NCBI RefSeq assembly: GCF_015712165.1
Contig: NZ_JADPZX010000001.1
Span: 1,860,001-1,924,000, forward strand
Length of the DNA stretch: 64,000 nucleotides
Origin: Streptomyces spinoverrucosus
GTDB lineage: Bacteria; Actinomycetota; Actinomycetes; Streptomycetales; Streptomycetaceae
Direction of reading: 5' to 3'
This document shows, in pieces, positions 51,699 to 61,700 of this stretch. Made by a program: the position numbers and the translations under genes. Within the stretch, counting starts at the first letter, position 1. Each line of letters opens with the position of its first letter. The notes beneath the pieces were generated by a model. The model was not told the DNA's origin and did not search any database. It worked only from the letters and a program-made list of their open reading frames with translations.

Positions 51699-52972
51699 GG
51701 CTGCTCTCCTCGACTGCCTTCCGGATCCGGACTCGTCGTCTCTGTCAGGCGGTAGCGGTACGCGGCCGGGCACGCGACGACACGGCCCCCGGCCCGGCGC
51801 GCCAGGCCGACGTCACGCAGCACGCGTACGGCGTCGTCGGCCAGCCGGGCCGCGCCGTCGTCGGACTGATACGCCTTCGCCCACCGCGGGAAGCGCCGCA
51901 GCAGTTCCGCTCCCGCCTCGGCGAGCTGCTCGGGCAGCAGACCGGCGGGCGCGGCGCACAGCGGCTCCAGGAGGAGCAGCGCGGCGACCCGGGCGGTCGA
52001 GGTGTCGTCGGGGAAGCGGACGTCGGTGGCGAGCCCGTCCGGGTCCACGAGCAGGAAGCCCTCGGCTCGCTCCTCCAGGAGGAAGCCGGCCTGCTCGACC
52101 GAGCGGCGCAGGATCTGGCGTCCGGTCAGGGAGGTGACGTAGGCCAGCTCGTCGTCGGTGAGGTCCGACCGGTACAGCACGGGGTCGTCGAAGAGGCGGC
52201 GCAGCACCGAGTGGCGCAGCCTCAGGTTGCGTTGCGCGTCCGAGGCGGCGGTCTCGCCGAGTGCCTCGTCCGTCGTCCCGTCGGCGAGCGCTCCGCCGTA
52301 ACGTCGCTCCCGTACGAGACCGGCGAGTAGGGACTCGAACCGCGCCGGCACTTCGTCCGGGGGTACGGTGAGCCGGGAGGCGCCGACGGGCGCGGCGGGC
52401 AGCCGCATGAGCAGCGTGGTGTCCACGCGGTAGAGGACCTTGGCCTCCGCGGACTCGACGTACGCGTCGGTGGTCCCGTCGACCGCGTGCAGCACGTCGT
52501 ACGACTCCAGCAGCTTCAGGACGTCGACGAACGCCATCCGCTCCGGCTTGTGAACCGGGTCGAACGCGGTCAGCGCCCGGTCGGCCGCCGTGGCCTGCAC
52601 GACACGGTCGGCGAGCATGCCGATGGTCGTCATCGGCATCGACAGCAGCTCGGCCGCGGTCACGCACAGCAGCACATAACGCCGGCGGTCGAAGGGGGCC
52701 CGGCCGGAGCGGGCCCTGCGGGCCGGGCGGGAGCCGTCCGGGTCGGCGCGGACCTTGGTGAGGCGGGCATAACCTCGGCGGGGCTCCACCACCAGGCTCC
52801 AGCCGCAGGTGTAGTCGAACCACTGGCCCAGCGGCTCGCGTCGGCGGCGTACGAGTTCAAAGCCGGCCGGGTCGGCGGCCTCGGTCAGCAGAGGCCTGGC
52901 CAGCAGGAGACGGATGGCACGGGCGACTTCCTCCCGTTCCGCGACCGCGAGTTGGTTGGCGAGGGTGCTCAT
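51695..52972 (-). CDS. jetB: Wadjet JetB, kite-like subunit (DUF2398, TIGR02678)
   Basis: A 425-residue winged-helix-rich protein, with RRRYVLLCVTAAELLSMP and FVDVLKLLESYDVL matching the TIGR02678 family. It corresponds to MukE/ScpB-type subunits of SMC complexes. Overlaps with jetA (ATGA) and jetC (GTGA) show a tightly coupled operon. Confidence 0.9.
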   Translation of the reverse strand: MSTLANQLAVAEREEVARAIRLLLARPLLTEAADPAGFELVRRRREPLGQWFDYTCGWSLVVEPRRGYARLTKVRADPDGSRPARRARSGRAPFDRRRYVLLCVTAAELLSMPMTTIGMLADRVVQATAADRALTAFDPVHKPERMAFVDVLKLLESYDVLHAVDGTTDAYVESAEAKVLYRVDTTLLMRLPAAPVGASRLTVPPDEVPARFESLLAGLVRERRYGGALADGTTDEALGETAASDAQRNLRLRHSVLRRLFDDPVLYRSDLTDDELAYVTSLTGRQILRRSVEQAGFLLEERAEGFLLVDPDGLATDVRFPDDTSTARVAALLLLEPLCAAPAGLLPEQLAEAGAELLRRFPRWAKAYQSDDGAARLADDAVRVLRDVGLARRAGGRVVACPAAYRYRLTETTSPDPEGSRGEQP

Positions 52973-54522
52973 CCGGCCGCCTCCCGCCGCGCGCCGCCGA
53001 CGCGCGGGATGGCGCTCGCTCCGCCCACCGCCGTGATGTGGACGACGTAGTCCGGTCCGGCCAGCGTGCCCTTCGCCGTGCGCAGTACGGCGGTGCGCTC
53101 GTCGCGAGCCGGAGACAGCGCGATCTCCACCCGGCCGTCACCCGTCGTGGCGCGCCGCAGGCCGCTCGCGTCCGGGCGGGCGGACAGGGCCCGGCCCAGC
53201 AGGTCGAGCAGCCGGTCGAAGACGGCGGGATCCAGCGTGCCGAAAGAGGACAGGCGGATGGGACCATCTGTCTCCAACGCCTCCCAGGCGCGCGCGAGTT
53301 CCGCTCGCTCCGCACGCGCCCGCTCGGCACGCCCGGCCCTGACCGCCGCCACGTCCCGCACCTTGGCCGTGCGGGTGAAGCGCTCCGTCCGGCCGCTGGT
53401 CCGCAGCAGTGCCGACACCTCCACGGGCGGGGCCTCGGACCAGGAGTGGGACGACGGGATCAGCTCTGGGTCCGGGTGGGCGAGATGAGCATGGCGCGCC
53501 GGGCCGAGCCCGAAGGCCGCCGACCACAGCCGGTGCAGGTCCTCCTCCGCGGGCGCCGCGGCGAACCAGCGCGCCAGTTCCCGGAAGTCCTGCACCGCGC
53601 TGGAGGAGCGGCGCCGTGACTCGTTGATCCGCTCCAGAACTTGCAGAAGGGAGACGATGGCCCGCCGGGCGATGTCGTGCAGCTGCTCGATCCGGGGCCG
53701 TGCCCCGTCGTCCGGCAGGAACCACGCCCGCAGGCCCACCCAGCGCGCCTGCCTGCTCTCCAGCCAGGCGGCCGCTGGGTCCTCACCGGCCACCGGCGGC
53801 AGCTCGGCCCCGCGCAGTGCCCGCTCGCGCAGCACGGCGGTCCCCCGCTCCTCCACCCGGGCCACGGCGGCGGCGACCGCGTGCCCGCGCCGGTCGAGGT
53901 TGACCAGGAACTCCTGCAGATACGCGACGGTCGCGGCCTTGACCTCGCGGAACACCTCCAGATCCGCGCCCTCGGCGCGCAGGAGGCGCTGCAGTTCGCC
54001 GTTGAACGCCTTGGTGTTCTCCACCAGGGCCTCCAGATGCCCCTCCAGCTCGCGCAGTGTGCTGAAGATCCGGCGGTCCGCCGAGGCGGGTTCGCCGGAC
54101 AGGAGACAGAGCTCGTCCAGGCGGTCGGCGATGGCCTCCAGCACGGCTGTCTGCAGCGCCCCTGTGGAGGCCAGCACCTCAAGCGCGTGCCGTACTCCGG
54201 CGAGGGCGGCCTCGCCCCGGCGGGTCAGTGAGTACTGGAGGTTGCGCCGCTCGTACTCCTCGGCCGTGCGGTAGTTCTCCGCGTGGTTGTGCACGACGTC
54301 CAGAAGCTCCCACTGCACGAGTTTCCTGAGCGCCTCATGCAGGTCCTCGTCCTCGACCGCCGCCGCCCAGCCCACCGCGCGCAGCCGCTCGCGCACCGCG
54401 TCGATCCCCAGCGCCGTCTCCAGATGCTCGCCGGCCACACCGAAGGCCTCCAGCACCGCCCCGTACAGATCGGACCTCTCCACCGTCGTGAACCGGAACA
54501 TCTCCGGTGGCACCCTGCGCAC
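52969..54522 (-). CDS. jetA: Wadjet JetA, kleisin-like subunit (DUF2397, TIGR02677)
   Basis: A protein of about 517 residues, with the family N-terminus MFRFTTVERSDLYGAVLEAF and NLDRRGHAVAAAVARVEERG in the helical middle. It is the kleisin that closes the JetC ATPase ring. The GTG at 54522 has GGGAGGGA eight bases upstream; ATG 54501 is the alternative. It is the first gene of the Wadjet operon. Confidence 0.88.
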   Translation of the reverse strand: MRRVPPEMFRFTTVERSDLYGAVLEAFGVAGEHLETALGIDAVRERLRAVGWAAAVEDEDLHEALRKLVQWELLDVVHNHAENYRTAEEYERRNLQYSLTRRGEAALAGVRHALEVLASTGALQTAVLEAIADRLDELCLLSGEPASADRRIFSTLRELEGHLEALVENTKAFNGELQRLLRAEGADLEVFREVKAATVAYLQEFLVNLDRRGHAVAAAVARVEERGTAVLRERALRGAELPPVAGEDPAAAWLESRQARWVGLRAWFLPDDGARPRIEQLHDIARRAIVSLLQVLERINESRRRSSSAVQDFRELARWFAAAPAEEDLHRLWSAAFGLGPARHAHLAHPDPELIPSSHSWSEAPPVEVSALLRTSGRTERFTRTAKVRDVAAVRAGRAERARAERAELARAWEALETDGPIRLSSFGTLDPAVFDRLLDLLGRALSARPDASGLRRATTGDGRVEIALSPARDERTAVLRTAKGTLAGPDYVVHITAVGGASAIPRVGGARREAAG

Positions 54523-54779
54523 GCCTGTCGTCCCTCCCCGTAACCGTCTCGGCGGCATCGGCGATCTCCACCGTAGAGGGAGGCACCGACATCACGGGCC
54601 GTGTCCCGGAAGAGGGGTGTGCGCCCCGGTCTGCCGGGGAATGGGTGGTGACCGGCCTCCCGCGAGCGCGAGCGGTGGTCCAGCGTGGCCGTGGACACCG
54701 GTTCCGCCCGATTGTGAGGCCCTTCGTGCACATCGCGCCCCTCAGCCCCGACGACCCTTCCGTGCTGGGCGGTTCGCGC

Positions 54780-55264
54780 AGGACGTGGAGATCCTCAAGA
54801 CGATCTGGGGCGCCCGGATCGCCGCTCTCCTGGACGCCCACCCAGACGCTGCCGACGATCTCGCCCTCGTGCTCACTGGCGTCGACGACACCCAGGCGGT
54901 CGACGAGGACACGGCACAGCGCACTGTGCAAGGCCCGGCGGAAGTGATCGCCTTCGGCTCGCCGTATCCCTGGTCCTCACCGGCGGATACGCCGTGCGGG
55001 CACACCGCCTCGTGAACCGCCCAAGCCAGGACCTCGATGTCGCCACCGAGAACCCGGCACCCATGGCCGACATCGCGGCCACGCTCCGGGCTCCTGGCAG
55101 CCCGAAGCTGGAAGGTGCACGCGCTGGAGACCGCTCCGCTGTCCGCCCGCTTCACCGTGACTGACCCGGCCACCGGGCAGGAGTGTGAGGTCGACATCCT
55201 CAAGGAGATCTTCTGGCGGTGCCCCTCTTGTGCGCAGCGCGTTGCCACGGTTAAAGCGGCGTGA
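54780..55264 (+). pseudogene. Decayed AbiEii-like nucleotidyltransferase gene
   Basis: Pieces in three frames resemble one protein: VEILKTIWGARIAALLDAHP first, then the nucleotidyltransferase core LTGGYAVRAHRLVNRPSQDL continuing DVAT (GG...DxD) from 54973, then FTVTDPATGQECEVDILKEI from 55151 to a stop at 55264. At least two frameshifts and a missing C-terminus make it non-functional. AbiEii-like proteins are toxins of abortive-infection systems, so this looks like defence-island debris next to Wadjet. The first piece may belong to another gene. Confidence 0.6.
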
Positions 55265-55595
55265 GGCCGCTGACAGCGGCGATCAGCATGGCGACCGGTT
55301 GGGCGATATCGGCCGCGCCAGCCACCAGGGCGCGCAGCTGTTCGAGCCTGGTCGGTGCCTGACTGTCGGGGTCGCCGTTGGTGAGGTCGTCCGCCACCAT
55401 ATGGACGAGGGCGGCGGCCTCCTGCCGGTCGGTGTCGGCCAGGTCCCGGCTCGTCAGCACCAGCCGTAGCACCTGGACCAGCTCAGCGGCGCCGGGGCCA
55501 GTGCGGTGGTCGTTCTGGAAATCGCTGATGACCGTATCCACCGGCTGGTTGATAAACGTGGTCTGGCCGCGGAAGTGGAAGTTGTTTTGCGTCAC
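55251..55595 (-). CDS. Small protein of unknown function with FHFRGQTTFIN motif
   Basis: A 114-residue protein from a GTG with GAGGAG nine bases upstream. It begins VTQNNFHFRGQTTFINQPVD and then TVISDFQND, followed by a helical region (LVQVLRLVLTSRDLAD, EAAALVHMVADDL) and a hydrophobic C-terminus (PVAMLIAAVSGL) that could insert in a membrane. I have seen this kind of N-terminal beta motif in small orphan actinobacterial proteins linked to conflict systems but cannot name the family. The 3' end overlaps the decayed AbiEii gene by 14 bp. Confidence 0.6.
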   Translation of the reverse strand: MTQNNFHFRGQTTFINQPVDTVISDFQNDHRTGPGAAELVQVLRLVLTSRDLADTDRQEAAALVHMVADDLTNGDPDSQAPTRLEQLRALVAGAADIAQPVAMLIAAVSGLTPL

Positions 55596-55599
55596 TACT

Positions 55600-55870
55600 C
55601 GGGACTCCTCGGAGGTGCTGGCGTCGATCACGGCTGCGAGCAGCAAGGCCGGACCGCCGTCGCCTGTGTCCGCCGCTCTGTGCAGGAGGGTGCGAAGGTG
55701 AGGGCGGTCAGCATGACTGGTGAGGACCGTGGCGAGCGCGAGGCCGCCGTGGTGGCTCCGGCGTCGGCCGCCAGCCGACAAGGTGTCGCCGCCTCGTCGG
55801 TCTCCCCGTCTCGCTCAGTACGTCGCCGAGGTGCAGGAGAGCGTTGCGGTGACCTTGCACTGTGGCCTGC
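55600..55870 (-). other. Degenerate coding remnant (repeat-protein-like)
   Basis: On the minus strand several frames look once-coding: HRNALLHLGDVLSETGR in one, LATVLTSHADRPHLRTLLHR continuing AADTGDGGPALLLAA in another. The pattern of short helices resembles TPR/Sel1-type repeats broken by frameshifts. The second frame runs without a stop into the next small gene, so an N-terminally longer version of that protein cannot be excluded. Confidence 0.35.
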
Positions 55871-55876
55871 GAGAAC

Positions 55877-57037
55877 TCAGGCCGGGAGGCCCAGTTCCCT
55901 CGCGATCAGCATGCGCTGGACCTCGCTCGTGCCCTCGCCGATCTCCAGGATCTTGGAGTCCCGCCACATCCGCGCCACCGGGTATTCGTTCATGAACCCG
56001 TACCCACCATGGATCTGCGTCGCCTCACGCGCGTTGTCCACCGCCACCGTCGAGGAGTACAGCTTCGCCACCGCCGCCTCCTTCTTGAACGGCTCCCCCC
56101 GCACCAACCGCGACGCCGCGTCCCGCCAGCCCACCCGCGCCATGTGGGCCCGCATCCCCATGTCCGCGATCTTGAACTGGATCGCCTGGTAATCACCGAT
56201 CGGGCGCCCGAACGCGCGTCGCTCACGCGCGTACTTCACCGACTCGTCCACACACCCCTGCGCCAACCCCGTCGCCAGCGCCGCGATCGCCACCCGCCCC
56301 TCGTCCAGGATCCGCAGGAACTGCGCGTACCCACGCCCCTCCTCACCCAGCAGATTCCCACCCGGCACCCGCACGTCCGAGAACGACAGCCCACGCGTGT
56401 CCGACGCGTTCCAGCCCACCTTCGAGTACGGCGCCGCCACCGTGAAGCCCGGCGTTCCCGACGGCACGATGATCGACGAGATCAGCGGCCGCCCGTCCGG
56501 CTTGCGACCCGTCACCGCCGTCACCGTCACCAGACCCGTGATGTCCGTACCCGAGTTGGTGATGAAGCACTTCGACCCGTTGATCACCCACTCACCCGTC
56601 GCCTCGTCCCGCACCGCCGTCGTCCGCGTCCCGCCCGCATCCGAACCGCACTCCGGCTCCGTCAGCCCGAACGCCCCCAGCATCTCCCCCGCGCACAACT
56701 GCGGCAGCCACTGCCGCTTCTGCTCCTGCGTCCCGAACCGGAACACCGGCATCGCACCCAGCGAGACACCCGCCTCCAGCGTGATCGCCACCGAGGAGTC
56801 CACCCGCGCCAGCTCCTCCAACGCGATCCCCAGGGCCAGGTAGTCCCCGCCCATCCCGCCGTACTCCTGTGGGAACGGCAGCCCGAACAGCCCCATCCGC
56901 CCCATCTCCCGCACGATCTCGTACGGGAACTCATGGCGCTCGTACAGATCCCCGATCTTCGGGGCCACCACGTCCTGGGCGAACTCGGCGACCGTGCGGC
57001 GTAGTTCCTCGTGCTCGGGGGTGAGGCGATGGTCCAT
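55877..57037 (-). CDS. Acyl-CoA dehydrogenase
   Basis: A 386-residue FAD enzyme catalysing alpha,beta-desaturation of acyl-CoA. AFGLTEPECGSDAGGTRT is the first family signature, QIHGGYGFMNEYPVARMWRD the second, and EIGEGTSEVQRML holds the probable catalytic Glu. Length is normal. The codon use is strongly biased to NNC, a little unlike its neighbours. It lies alone, downstream of an aminotransferase remnant. Confidence 0.93.
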   Translation of the reverse strand: MDHRLTPEHEELRRTVAEFAQDVVAPKIGDLYERHEFPYEIVREMGRMGLFGLPFPQEYGGMGGDYLALGIALEELARVDSSVAITLEAGVSLGAMPVFRFGTQEQKRQWLPQLCAGEMLGAFGLTEPECGSDAGGTRTTAVRDEATGEWVINGSKCFITNSGTDITGLVTVTAVTGRKPDGRPLISSIIVPSGTPGFTVAAPYSKVGWNASDTRGLSFSDVRVPGGNLLGEEGRGYAQFLRILDEGRVAIAALATGLAQGCVDESVKYARERRAFGRPIGDYQAIQFKIADMGMRAHMARVGWRDAASRLVRGEPFKKEAAVAKLYSSTVAVDNAREATQIHGGYGFMNEYPVARMWRDSKILEIGEGTSEVQRMLIARELGLPA

Positions 57038-57076
57038 GGTTTCGTCGGTCCTTAGGTGAGAGGGTTCGTACGCGGG

Positions 57077-57472
57077 TCAGGCCTGCCATGTCCCGGCCAG
57101 TCGCGAGGCGGCTTCGCGCACCGCGTCCGCCGGCGTGCAGAAGGAGAAGCGCACGAGACGGTCGGTGCGCGGGCTGTGCGGGCTGTGCGGGCTGTGGCGG
57201 AATGCGGAACAGGGAATGGCCGCGACCCCCGCGCGCGGGAAGGTCCCGGCAGAACCGCGTCCCGTCCGTATAGCCGGCTCCCCGGATGTCCGCCTGGAGG
57301 AAGTACCCCTGTGGCGTTGCAGCGTGCTGCGCAGCTCCGCCGTCCATGACGTCCACGCCTCCTCGTCGCCGAGCATGCGCGCCACGGCGAGCTGGAACGG
57401 CGTGCCGGTGGCTTCCGCTCGGGCGTCGGCGGCGAACGGGTCGAGGGTGAACAGCGGAGGGGACGGATCCAT
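57077..57472 (-). pseudogene. Remnant of a PLP-dependent aminotransferase (C-terminal part)
   Basis: The frame contains TPFQLAVARMLGDEEAWTSW and, near the end, AGVAAIPCSAF and TDRLVRFSFCTPADAVREAA, all typical of the C-terminal domain of class I aminotransferases. Between them the matching segment GYFLQADIRGAGYTDGTRFC is in another frame, and the lysine-containing large domain is absent. A 9-bp tandem repeat interrupts the sequence. The gene was probably broken when the NRPS cluster was inserted upstream. Confidence 0.7.
57170..57196. repeat. 9-bp tandem repeat CGGGCTGTG, three copies
   Basis: Copies at 57170, 57179 and 57188. On the minus strand it encodes a repeated Ser-Pro-His inside the aminotransferase remnant, where intact homologues have no such insert. 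Confidence 0.85.
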
Positions 57473-57517
57473 GAGGTGCTCCCATGAGGAGCATGAAGAG
57501 TGGGGGTACCGATGCGG

Positions 57518-57549
57518 CCGCGGGTGGGCACGTGTATGCCCACCCGCGG
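57518..57549 (-). terminator. Strong hairpin terminator of the NRPS operon
   Basis: CCGCGGGTGGGCA (57518-57530) pairs perfectly with 57537-57549 around CGTGTA. It begins 5 bp after the monooxygenase stop (minus strand), so it ends the synthetase-monooxygenase transcript. Confidence 0.88.
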
Positions 57550-57553
57550 GTGG

Positions 57554-58729
57554 TCAGCCCAGTGGGGGCCAGGTGAGGACCGCTTCGTTCTGACTGGTGA
57601 GCTTGGACAGCGGTACGAACCGAAAGTAGAGGTCGCGCGCCAGGGCGGGAAAGAGGCCCTCCAGCTGCTCGGTCTCGCTCAGCGCACGGGCCGCGGCGAC
57701 CAGCCCCTCCGTCCGCGGCCTGCGCTCGTCCTCGTAGCCGCGCAGCGCCGCGACCGGGTCCGCTGTCGCACGCAGGTGCTGGGCGAGGACGACGGCGTCC
57801 TCGATGGCCAGCGCCGCCCCCTGGCCCAGACTCACGAGCATCGGGTGGGCCGCGTCGCCGAGCAGGGTCGTGCGTCCGGTGCCCCACCGCCGGAGGAACG
57901 GGCGGTCCTGGGCGGTGATGCGGACGATCGATTCCTCGGGGGTGGTGCGGATCGCCTCCTGCACCTCGTCGGCCCAGCCCTCGAAGAGGCCCGCGAGCCC
58001 TTCCTTGCCGCGCCGCAGGTGTCCGGAGGCGCCCGGGGGCACGTTCTTCGTCGCCCACCAGTAGGCGCGACCACGGCCGATGTCGGCGAGGCCGAAGCGC
58101 TGTCCACGCCCCCAGTAGTGCGCTGCGTAGCCCTTGCTCATCCGCGGGTGCGTGAAGGGCACCGTGGCCAGCCAGCACGCGTAGTTGCCGGGCCGCGGCT
58201 CGTCGGCGCCCGCCACCTGCCTGCGAATCGCCGAGTTGAAGCCGTCCGCCCCGATCAGGAAGTCGCCCGAGGCGGTCCTGCCGTCCTCGAAGGTGACCTC
58301 GACCCCGTCCTCGCCGCTGACGAACTCCGCTGCCGCGGAATCGAGTTCGATGACGCTCTCGTCCCCGAGGACGTCCAGCAGCGTCTGCTGGAGATCGGCC
58401 CGGTGGACGGCGTAGTTCGACGCCCCCAGCCGGTCCGAGACTTCCCTGAACGGAAGCGCCCTGATCGGACGGCCCCGCCGAGTGAGGAACTTGAGCTCGT
58501 CGAACACCGCACCACGCTTGTCCAGGCCCGGGGCGATGTCGATGTCGATGCTGCGCAGTGCCAGGACCGCGTTGCACATCAGCGACACCGCCGTGGTACC
58601 CGGCCGCAGCTCGGGAGCCCGCTCGAAGACCTGTACCTCGACGCCCACACGGCGCAGCGCCGCGGCGGCGGCGAGGCCGCCGATGCCCGCTCCGATGATG
58701 AGGGCCTTGCGCGGGGGGGACTCCGTCAT
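57554..58729 (-). CDS. FAD-dependent monooxygenase (class A, PHBH fold)
   Basis: A 391-residue flavin hydroxylase with the dinucleotide motif ALIIGAGIGGLAAAAALRRV, a DG motif (LIGADGFNSAIRRQV) and the FAD motif TTLLGDAAHPMLVSLGQGAA. Its ATG overlaps the NRPS stop (ATGA), so it is co-translated and probably oxidises the peptide, a tethered precursor or the released product. Confidence 0.92.
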   Translation of the reverse strand: MTESPPRKALIIGAGIGGLAAAAALRRVGVEVQVFERAPELRPGTTAVSLMCNAVLALRSIDIDIAPGLDKRGAVFDELKFLTRRGRPIRALPFREVSDRLGASNYAVHRADLQQTLLDVLGDESVIELDSAAAEFVSGEDGVEVTFEDGRTASGDFLIGADGFNSAIRRQVAGADEPRPGNYACWLATVPFTHPRMSKGYAAHYWGRGQRFGLADIGRGRAYWWATKNVPPGASGHLRRGKEGLAGLFEGWADEVQEAIRTTPEESIVRITAQDRPFLRRWGTGRTTLLGDAAHPMLVSLGQGAALAIEDAVVLAQHLRATADPVAALRGYEDERRPRTEGLVAAARALSETEQLEGLFPALARDLYFRFVPLSKLTSQNEAVLTWPPLG

Positions 58730-61700
58730 TTCCCACTCCTCTCCGACAGTCGTCGGTCCGGTCGACCGGCCACCGCCTGTGCCACCTTCTCGGCAACGAC
58801 GTTCACGTGCGGTTCCTCCAGGAGCACCAGGTGGTCACCGGGGACGTCGACCACCTGGAGCCGGCCCGTGGTCAGGTCGCCCCAGCCGTTGGTGGGGTCC
58901 GCATGCAGGCTCTGTGCTGCTCCGTGCATCGGCTGGAGGATCTCCGGCAGCTCCGAGGTCGCGCGCAGCAGCACCACGTCCTCGTCACCCGGTTCGGGCT
59001 GGTAGGTGAGGATCGCCTGCCAGTGCGCCTTGAACATTTGGAACAGGCGCCGCACGGTCGTGCGCGAGCTGCCTGCGGGCAGGACGCCTGCCCGCGTGGC
59101 GTGTCCGACGATGAAGTCGAACTTCGCCTCCTCCTCCAGACCGTCCGGCAGCGAGACAACCGGTGCGGTGCCACCGCGCTCCATCCACAGCAGCTCCCAG
59201 AAGAACCACTCCAGCAGCGAGTGGTCGGCTATGTTGGGCCGCTCCCCCTGCTTGACAGCGATCGGGTCGATCAGCACGGTGCCGTGCAGGGCGCCCGGGT
59301 CACTGCGGCGCAGCCGGCGCGCCATCTCGAAGGCGATGAAGCCGCCGAAGGACCATCCTCCGATCACGTACGGCCCTTCGGGACACGCGCGCCGCACGGC
59401 CTCCAGGTAGCCCGCCGCCATCTCCGGGATCGAGCTGAGCGGCTCCGTTCCCGGCACGGTCCCCCACGCCTGAAGCGCGTAGACCGGCTGGTCCTGCGGT
59501 AGGTGACGGGCGAGGCGTACGTAGCACAGCACATGGCCGCCCAGCGGATGGACCAGGATCAGCGGCGGCTTGTCCCCCTCGGTGCGGATCGGCACGACCG
59601 GGTCGAACCGGGCCGCCGCGTCGCTGCCCCGCAGGCGTTGGGCCAGCCCGGCGACGGTCGGGGCGGCGACGAACGCCGAGAGCGGAACGCTGACGCCGTA
59701 GCGCTTCTCGATCGTCATCACCAGCCGCATCGCGGTCAGTGAGGTGCCCCCGATGTCGAAGAAGTTGTCCCGCACGCCCACCGCGGGCAGTTCCAGCAGT
59801 TCCGCCAGGATGCCCACCAGCGCCTTCTCGTGCTCGTCGGCGGGTTCGGTGGCGTCCGACGACGGCGCGGCCAGCGGCATGCGGCTCAGCAGCGCGTCGT
59901 CCCGCTTGCCGCTGGGCGTCAGGGGCAGGCTCGCCAGCCACTCCAGGTGCGAGGGCACCATGTAGTCCGGCAGCACCGCCCGCAACCGGCCGCGCACCTC
60001 GTCCAGGTCCACGGCCTCGGGGTCGCCGACGAGGAACGCCGCGAGGAACGCGTCGCCGCCCTCCCGGCGCCGCGACACCACCGCCGCCTCGCGGATACCG
60101 GACGCGGACTGCTCCTCGGCGAGCTTGGCGATGGCCAGTTCGACCTCGGCCGGCTCGACCCGGAAGCCACGCACCTTCACCTGGGAGTCGGCGCGGCCCA
60201 GCCATGCGAGGTTGCCGTCGGGCATGACCCTGGCGAGGTCGCCCGTGCGGTAGAGGCGGGCACCCGTCTCACCGGACGGGTGCGGTACGAACCGTTGCTC
60301 GGTCAGGTCGGGACGGTTGCGGTAGCCGTGGGCCAGGCACACCCCGCCGACGTAGATCTCTCCCTTGGCGCCCGCCGGGACCGGCCGCATGAGGCCGTCG
60401 AGCAGGTGCAACTCGATGCCGTCCACGGGGACGCCGACGGGTGGCAGGTCGGGGAAGCGGGCCGGGTCACCGGTCATGGTGTGGTGGGTCAGCAGGTGGG
60501 TCTCGGTCGGCCCGTACTGGTTCTCCAGTACGGTGTCCGGCCGCGCGGCACAGAACTGGCGGATCTCGTCGGTGATCCTCAGCTGCTCACCGGAGGAGAT
60601 GATCACCCGCAGGGCACGCGGGCGGATGCCCAGCGCCTGGGACGTCTCCGCGAGCTGCTGGAGCGCCACGTAGGGCATGAAGACGCGCTCCACCTCCTCG
60701 CGGTCCAGGAGCCTCAGCAGGGCCGGCATGTCCCGCCGCTCGTCCTCGGCGAGCAGTTGCAGGGTGCCGCCGCCGCACAGTGTGGAGTAGATCTCCTGGA
60801 ACGCCACATCGAAGCTCAGGGGGGCGAACTGGAGGGTCTTGCCGCCCGCCGCGCCGCTGGCGGAGGGCACCTGCCAGCGCATGTAGTTGGCGAGCACCCG
60901 GTGCGGGAGTTCGACGCCCTTGGGCTCGCCGCTGGACCCGGAGGTGAAAAGCAGGTAGGCGACGGTCTCGCCGGTGATCTCCGGCAGTTCCGCGGCGCCA
61001 CCCGGGTCCGGTTCGGCCTCGAGCAGCCCGTCCACGTACAGCAGCCGGGAGGAGTCGTCGAAGAGCAGTGCGTGCGTCTCGTTGGTGACGATCCACAGCG
61101 GATCGGCCTGGGCGGTCATCACCGCGAGCCGGGCCCGCGGGTAGCTGACGTCGAGCGGAACGCAGGTGGCTCCGGCCTTCCCCACGCCCAGGACGGTCGC
61201 CAGCGTCTCGGGCGAACGGTCCAAGGCGATGCCGATGGTGGAACCGGTGCGCACTCCGGCGCCGATGAGGCCGTGGGCTATCCGGTTCGCGGCCGCGTCG
61301 AGCTGGGCGTACGTCCAGCTGCGCGCACCGCAGCTGACGGCCACCGCGTCGGGCGTACGGGCGACGTGCTCGCCGATCAGCCGGATGACGTCCGCGGGCG
61401 CCTCCCCCGCGAGCTGCGCGGCGGGTACGCGCCCGCCGCCCAGGAAGGCGAAGTCCACGTCCCCTTCGGGTTGCTCGGTGATCCGCCGGAGGATGGCGAC
61501 GTACGTCTGTCCGATGGTCTCGACCTGGGAGCGCGAGAAGGTGCGTCCGTCGCAGTCCATACGCAGCCACAGGCGCTCGTCCACCGGGTCGACCACGGCG
61601 TTGACCAGGAGCTTGAAGTTCGTTTCCTCCCAGGTCCTGAACTCGGTCAGCTCCATGGCGGTGCCCTCGAAGAGCGACGTGAGCACGTGCGGGTCGACGT

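Noticed and set aside
46327..54522. MksBEFG or plain SMC/ScpAB operon
   Set aside because: The DUF2397/DUF2398/DUF2399 companions and the TOPRIM-like DFDGEG motif of the last gene identify Wadjet rather than chromosomal SMC complexes.
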